DNA from: Chara braunii
Taxonomy: Eukaryota; Streptophyta; Charophyceae; Charales; Characeae
NCBI GenBank assembly: GCA_003427395.1
Contig: BFEA01000013.1
Coordinates: 1,542,749 to 1,573,744 of the forward strand
Direction: 5' to 3'
DNA length: 30,996 bases
Part shown: one piece after another, positions 27,512 through 30,996 of the stretch
Layout: every line of letters starts with the position of its first letter
Numbering within the stretch: position 1 is the stretch's first letter
The notes under the pieces: model-generated
The model's input: the letters and a program-made list of their open reading frames with translations, nothing else
The model's database searches: none
What the model was told of the DNA's origin: nothing
Translations under genes and position numbers: made by a program

Positions 27512-28313
27512 CTATGAGGGTAGGGGTGGCGGAAGGCGTAAGAGGGCGAGGTCGGCCCGGGTCTGGGCAAGCTCGTCCTCGAGACGTCGAACGTAGATTG
27601 AGGGAGGAGTGGCAGGAGGAAGAATGGGAGTAGTGGACGCATGAGAGGCGCGGGGCATCCCACAGGGGGGAGAGCCAGGTGGCGCTGCGGTCGTGCGAAG
27701 GGGAGGGAGAAGCGGGGCACCCGGAAAAGCTGAGACCATGGTAGCGGGTTGTGGTCCCGTGGCTGTAGTGATCGGAATCTGGGTGGGTGCGCCCGTAGAG
27801 TGAGGGAGGGTCTGGGCCGTGGCGGTTGTCGCGCTAAGAGCATGGACGGTCACCAGGATGGTCGGGTCGGGGGCGACAGAGGAGGAAGCTCCGTCATGGT
27901 CACCATGTCGGAGGACAGGGGACCCGGACTGGGAGCCAGGAGAAGAGAGAGAGCGGGGAGAGGAAGGACGACCAGCGTCCTGGAGTTGCCGCAGGCCAGC
28001 TGCAAGAGTCGCCACCTGCGCCTGTAAGGGCGCACGGAGGGAGGTGAGGAGGGTGTGTGTGCAGATCCGCCTGGGGCTGATGGCCTTGGTCCGCCGGCAC
28101 GGGTATGGAGCTCGGTGTCGAGGTCATCGCCGCGTCGGCGGCTTGTGACACGTCGTCGGCCATAGGGAGGTGACGGGTCGGACTGGAGGGGGCCAGAGGA
28201 GGTCCGCGTGAGCGTAGTGGGGAGGTCCGCGGTAGAAAGCGACGGGCGGCGCTAGTGAGTCGAGTGCGGGTGCCCGCAAAGGGGGAAGGGTGGTTCAAGT
28301 CCAGGGTGCCCAA
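27512..28313 (-). pseudogene. Chromovirus gag, N-terminal part
   Basis: Two overlapping minus-strand frames. The first (28313-27900) includes a likely start MADDVSQAADAAMTSTP at about 28163; the second (28015-27512) continues as ATLAAGLRQLQDAGRPSSPR after a frameshift near 28030. The protein is Pro/Ser/Thr/Ala-rich and disordered, then has a short helix VRRLEDELAQTRADLALL (about 27592-27539). A stop at about 27512-27514 separates it from the capsid part in the same frame; a single transition could account for it. Confidence 0.65.
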
Positions 28314-28344
28314 ATGGAAAAGGGGGAGTAGGAGAGGGTTCAGG

Positions 28345-28384
28345 AAAACCCTAAACCCTAGAAAAACCCTAAGGAAACCCTAAC
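28345..28384. repeat. Degenerate telomere-like CCCTAA motifs
   Basis: AACCCTAAACCCTAG, then AAAAACCCTAAGG and AAACCCTAAC: four CCCTA(A/G) motifs in 40 bp, two of them at the plant 7-bp period. Too short and irregular for a functional telomere. Confidence 0.7.
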
Positions 28385-28580
28385 TGGAGTTCAAGTGATT
28401 AGGGTAGGGTACCGGTGACCTAATCAAGAAAATAAAATAGTAAGAATGGGGGAGGCTGGAGAAAAATAAATAAACAGTGAAACTTCGAGAGAAAAATAAA
28501 AATAAATAAATAAATAATAAAAATAATTAAAAAAATAAGGAAAAAAAATGTGAAGAGAAAAATAATATTTATTTTTTTAG

Positions 28581-28884
28581 AATTTTTGGCAGCATTTCCC
28601 TACCCCCCATGGGGTCAAGAATGTACCAAGGGAAAGGAGAGGCCGAGATAAGCACACTAGTTTTCAAAATGCCGCAGATTAAAATTTTCAAAAAATAAAT
28701 AATAAATAATAATAAATAAATAAATAGATGAGGAGGTGAAGAAAGATTAAGTGTTGGATTTTTGAAAAATTTCGGCAGCGTTTCGTTACCCCCATGGGGT
28801 CAAAGTGTGCCGAAAAAGACTAAGTGAAAGAAAAACAGAAAATTTTGGCAGCACTTCGTAACCCCCACGGGGTCAGAATGTGTG
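28581..28884. repeat. Three spaced copies of a 47-bp block with CCCCATGGGG
   Basis: Units at 28581-28627, 28764-28811 and 28837-28884 share AATTT(t/c)GGCAGC, a T-rich step, CCCC(a)(t/c)GGGGTCA and a GTG(t/c) or GTACC end. The core CCCCATGGGG is a perfect 10-bp palindrome in two units, CCCCACGGGG in the third. Spacing is uneven (186 and 73 bp), so this is not a simple tandem array. Confidence 0.8.
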
Positions 28885-28980
28885 ATGAAAGCAAGGATGA
28901 CTAACTCCTAATCCTACCCCTTAAGCAGCATTGGCCGTGGGGGGAGGTCGATGGTCCGCTCCGCGCCGGACTTGGGGGTG

Positions 28981-29469
28981 AAGTTTTGCTGCGGGCCGGC
29001 GGATGGAGGCGATTGAGGTCGGGGGGGCGGGGGGGCGGGCAGAGTGGCGCACCTATCGAAATGTTAATAGCGCGCCAGAAAACGAGAGAGCGCGCGCAAG
29101 GGGCGGAGCGGCGGCGGGCGTCGATACGAGGGAATATCTCAAAGCGCCCGGCGTCGATAAGCGCCCGTCCTTTTTTTTTCTTTTCTTTTTTTTTTTGAAA
29201 TCATTTCCAGTTCCTTTTTTTGTGTTTTCCCTTTTCCGGTCGTCGGTTGGTTCCTTTTTTTCTTTCTTTCTTTTTCCGTCGCATTCCTCTGATTTCCCTT
29301 TCCCCGTCGTATTCTTCTCGATTTATGCGTGTCTGTCGTCTGGCCTCCCTTTTTTTTATTTTCCCCTTTTTCCATATACCTTTGTCGTGTTGCCCTTTCT
29401 TTTCAGTTGTCGTGTTGCCCTTCCTTTTCAGTTGGCGACAACAAAAGCAAGGAGGCCCGGCCGGCGGCA
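28981..29469. other. No gene; GC-rich then polypyrimidine
   Basis: 28981-29165 is GC-rich with CGCGC words. From 29168 to 29420 the + strand is pyrimidine-rich (many T-runs and CTTT). A 182-codon + frame (29003-29551) crosses it but is Phe/Leu/Ser low complexity, without domains. A CGTGTTGCCCTT(c/t)CTTTTCAG duplication lies at about 29386 and 29410. Confidence 0.6.
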
Positions 29470-29487
29470 CGCACGCACCCACCCACC

Positions 29488-29532
<45 letters not shown>

Positions 29533-29533
29533 T
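29470..29533. repeat. Compound microsatellite (CCCA)n(CA)n(TA)n
   Basis: Successive runs: CACG, CCCA x 5-6, CA x about 12, TA x about 7. The graded order suggests mutation of one repeat type into the next. Confidence 0.95.
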
Positions 29534-29817
29534 AGTATATCCAGTATTTGAAATTCGTTCACAATGGTTGGGTTGGGGTTTTAACCCACGCACAGATTTC
29601 GAAATACCCAATTGCCCGATGCTATAACCACTATGGTGGACTGGGTCCCTGTCTGGTTTTGGGGACTGCTGTCTTTTGAAGTGTATCCGACGGCAGGCTG
29701 CTGGCACGTCAGGATGTGCCTGTGTGTCCGAACCCTAACATAGCGCAGGCGGGTCCGGGCCAAGCATTTTGAAGCGTGAAGTTTGACGATTTTTCACGTG
29801 CAGAGCAATTGGCAAAA
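29534..29817. other. No gene recognised
   Basis: Mixed composition, no open frame with a domain, no repeat boundary recognised. Confidence 0.45.
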
Positions 29818-30168
29818 AACTCTGAAAATTTGATATCTTGTAGATTAGGCCGTGATCTTTCCAGGAAAAATATCAGGAAAAAAAAAAGAAAAAAAAAAGG
29901 GTGAAGTTAATGCCGCGCTGTTTTGTCACATTTTCTATTTTTGCTACTTTACCACGTATGGGCCAATGGGAAAAGAAACCCAACTTTCGCGATTTTTTGC
30001 AATCAGAAGGATGACCCAACAACTCTGAAAATTTGAGGGTCTATAGATTTGGTTGTGATCTTTACAGGAAAAGTATTAAGAAAATAAGAAAAATCATTTC
30101 AACCACGAAATAAATCGCGGGGGTAATTCAATGCAAATTTCGAATTTTGCCACTTTGCCAGCTCCCCC
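29818..30168. repeat. Diverged tandem duplication, 203-bp period
   Basis: AACTCTGAAAATTTGA occurs at 29818 and 30021, each followed in step by TAGATT(a/t)GG..GTGATCTTT(c/a)CAGGAAAA, an A/G-rich run, and TT(t/c)G..(t)TTTGC(t/c)ACTTT(a/g)CCA about 130 bases later. Units differ by many substitutions and small indels. No coding frame in either. Confidence 0.8.
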
Positions 30169-30176
30169 ACTGTACT

Positions 30177-30216
30177 ACCGGTAGCCCTCATGGACCTGTG
30201 GTCCTGTGCTACCGGT
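30177..30216. repeat. Nested inverted repeat (hairpin)
   Basis: Outer arms ACCGGTAGC (30177-30185) and GCTACCGGT (30208-30216) enclose an inner hairpin GGACC-TGT-GGTCC (30192-30204). Followed by CCCCC and a T-rich run. Function unknown. Confidence 0.8.
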
Positions 30217-30798
30217 TCCCCCTATTTTTTTTATTTTTATTTTAAAGGGCGGCAGTCTTATCCACAGGTGACCAAGGGCCTGGAGGGAGATCCCACTAAC
30301 GATGTACGTGGAGTGGTGTGACGGTTGCGGGACCGCCTAGCAACGCGTAAAACGGTGTGTGGCGCCCATTTTGCATTGAAAAACATTAAAAAAAAAAAAG
30401 TCTTTTTTTTCTTCGGAATTGCGAAGTATTGCAAAGTTAAGAACCCGCCAGCAAAATCCCTGCGTTACTCTGACGGCCTCATCATGACAGTGGAGTAGCG
30501 GCAGCACACTTCACGGACAAGTCAATCGCGAAATAAAAATGCAAAAAAAAAAAAAAAAACGACTGTGCGGCGTGGGCAGAAAGAAAAAGTTGGAGGGCCT
30601 GCCTCCCCCCGCCCGCCTGCACACATACACACACACACACACGCTCGCCCACCCACCCATTCATTTGATTCGCTCCTCCTTTTTTTTTTTCCGGAAAAAA
30701 CATCATTGGCGCGAGAGCACCTGCTAGCAGAAGTTGGGGTGGTCATCACGTCAATGGAAGTAGCATGAGGTCAGCCATGAGGTTGGAGACTTACCTAC

Positions 30799-30803
<5 letters not shown>
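30217..30803. other. No gene; A/T homopolymers and (CA)n
   Basis: A-runs at about 30389-30400 and 30543-30559, a T-run near 30680-30690, and an imperfect (CA)n at 30624-30641 followed by CCCA repeats. No coding frame with a domain. Confidence 0.6.

Positions 30804-30831
<28 letters not shown>
30804..30831. repeat. (TG)n microsatellite
   Basis: Fourteen uninterrupted TG units. Confidence 0.97.
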
Positions 30832-30842
30832 CTCGGCACACC

Positions 30843-30946
30843 AAAGTGCGAATGTATCTGGTCCATTGTCTGTGCTGGATACATTCGCACTTTTTTTTTT
30901 TTGGATATGCAAATCTTCTGTGCGAATGTATCTGGTCCATTGTCTG
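30843..30946. repeat. Hairpin plus direct repeat, possible small TIR element
   Basis: AAAGTGCGAATGTATC (30843-30858) pairs perfectly over 16 bp with GATACATTCGCACTTT (30878-30893), with a 19-nt loop, and is followed by a T-run. The left arm and loop recur as a direct repeat GTGCGAATGTATCTGGTCC plus ATTGTCTG at 30920-30946. No promoter is recognised. It may be part of a foldback element running off the window. Confidence 0.8.
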
Positions 30947-30996
30947 CGCCAGATCGACGTCCGAAGTGGGTAGGGGGGGCGCGGCGGGGGGGGGGG

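Larger units (their letters stand above)
22123..28313 (-). mobile_element. Ty3/gypsy chromovirus, degenerate
   Basis: Read on the minus strand the order is gag (with zinc knuckle), aspartic protease, reverse transcriptase, RNase H, integrase (zinc region, DDE core, GPY/F-like end) and chromodomain, the diagnostic chromovirus layout. The coding length, about 6.2 kb, is near that of an intact element. Frameshifts occur near 28030, 26850, 25250, 25068, 23975, 23500, 23255 and 23045, and stops near 27512, 25716, 24463 and 22507. The chromodomain would have directed integration towards histone-marked chromatin. It faces the + strand gag at 18611 tail-to-tail. Confidence 0.93.
28314..28980 (-). repeat. 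Chromovirus leader / probable 5' LTR region
   Basis: Upstream of the gag start on the minus strand, AT-rich with long A/T low-complexity stretches (28430-28560, 28690-28735). It holds telomere-like CCCTAA motifs (28345-28384) and three spaced copies of a GGCAGC...CCCC(a)(t/c)GGGGTCA block. No tRNA primer-binding site was found on the minus strand and the LTR ends are not delimited, so the LTR call is by position. Confidence 0.45.

Noticed and set aside
28345-28384. Chromosome end / functional telomere
   Set aside because: Only four irregular motifs, with unrelated sequence on both sides.
29003-29551. 182-codon Phe-rich + strand frame
   Set aside because: Translation of polypyrimidine and (CA)n/(TA)n tracts; looks membrane-like only because T-runs encode Phe.

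Overview
This window looks like a transposon-rich, non-coding part of a green plant or streptophyte-alga nuclear genome. I see no bacterial-type gene organisation, no rRNA, no convincing tRNA and no CRISPR array. The plant/alga reading rests on four things: a chromodomain-bearing Ty3/gypsy element (chromovirus), a LINE with an APE endonuclease and a C-terminal zf-RVT zinc finger, plant-type CCCTAAA motifs, and a primer-binding site matching initiator tRNA-Met. The abundance of (GA)n, (CA)n and poly(A/T) tracts would suit a charophyte such as Chara, but that genus-level guess is inference.

Layout. 1-2300: no recognisable gene, with two local tandem duplications. 2365-3471: one long, low-complexity open frame with no recognised family, the only candidate host exon. 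4095-7170: two copies (A, B) of an unclassified dispersed repeat, copy B ending in a near-perfect 167-bp inverted repeat, followed by an antisense Ty3/gypsy reverse-transcriptase fossil. 7391-12919: one decayed but nearly full-length LINE on the + strand (ORF1-like region, APE, RT, C-terminal zinc finger, 3' stem-loop, poly(A)). 12920-15000: G-rich repeats and a short copy (C) of the dispersed repeat. 15120-15644: (GA)n and a probable LTR end followed by a tRNA-Met primer-binding site. 16587-17412: Pol III B-box-like repeats and a 9-bp minisatellite split by a 262-bp terminal-inverted-repeat element. 17521-18130: third main copy (D) of the dispersed repeat.

18407-20762: + strand Ty3/gypsy gag preceded by a 15-bp array of CCACGTCA boxes; its pol is missing beyond a short linker. 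21130-22120: AT/GC-mixed sequence with an 87-bp tandem duplication, perhaps part of a 3' LTR. 22123-28313: minus-strand chromovirus, with gag, protease, RT, RNase H, integrase and chromodomain in canonical order, broken by several frameshifts and stops. 28320-28980: probable leader/LTR with telomere-like and CCCCATGGGG repeats. 28980-30996: microsatellites, a 203-bp tandem duplication and several hairpins.

The genes do not form a working system: each element encodes parts of its own copy-and-paste cycle, and every one is interrupted. Several in-frame stops are TAG where family alignment suggests Gln or Trp, as expected from C-to-T / G-to-A decay of methylated, silenced elements. The most interesting unexplained objects are the dispersed repeat with a conserved exon-like frame and splice-donor motif, its inverted pair, the minisatellite carrying a TIR insertion, and the hairpin repeat at the right edge.
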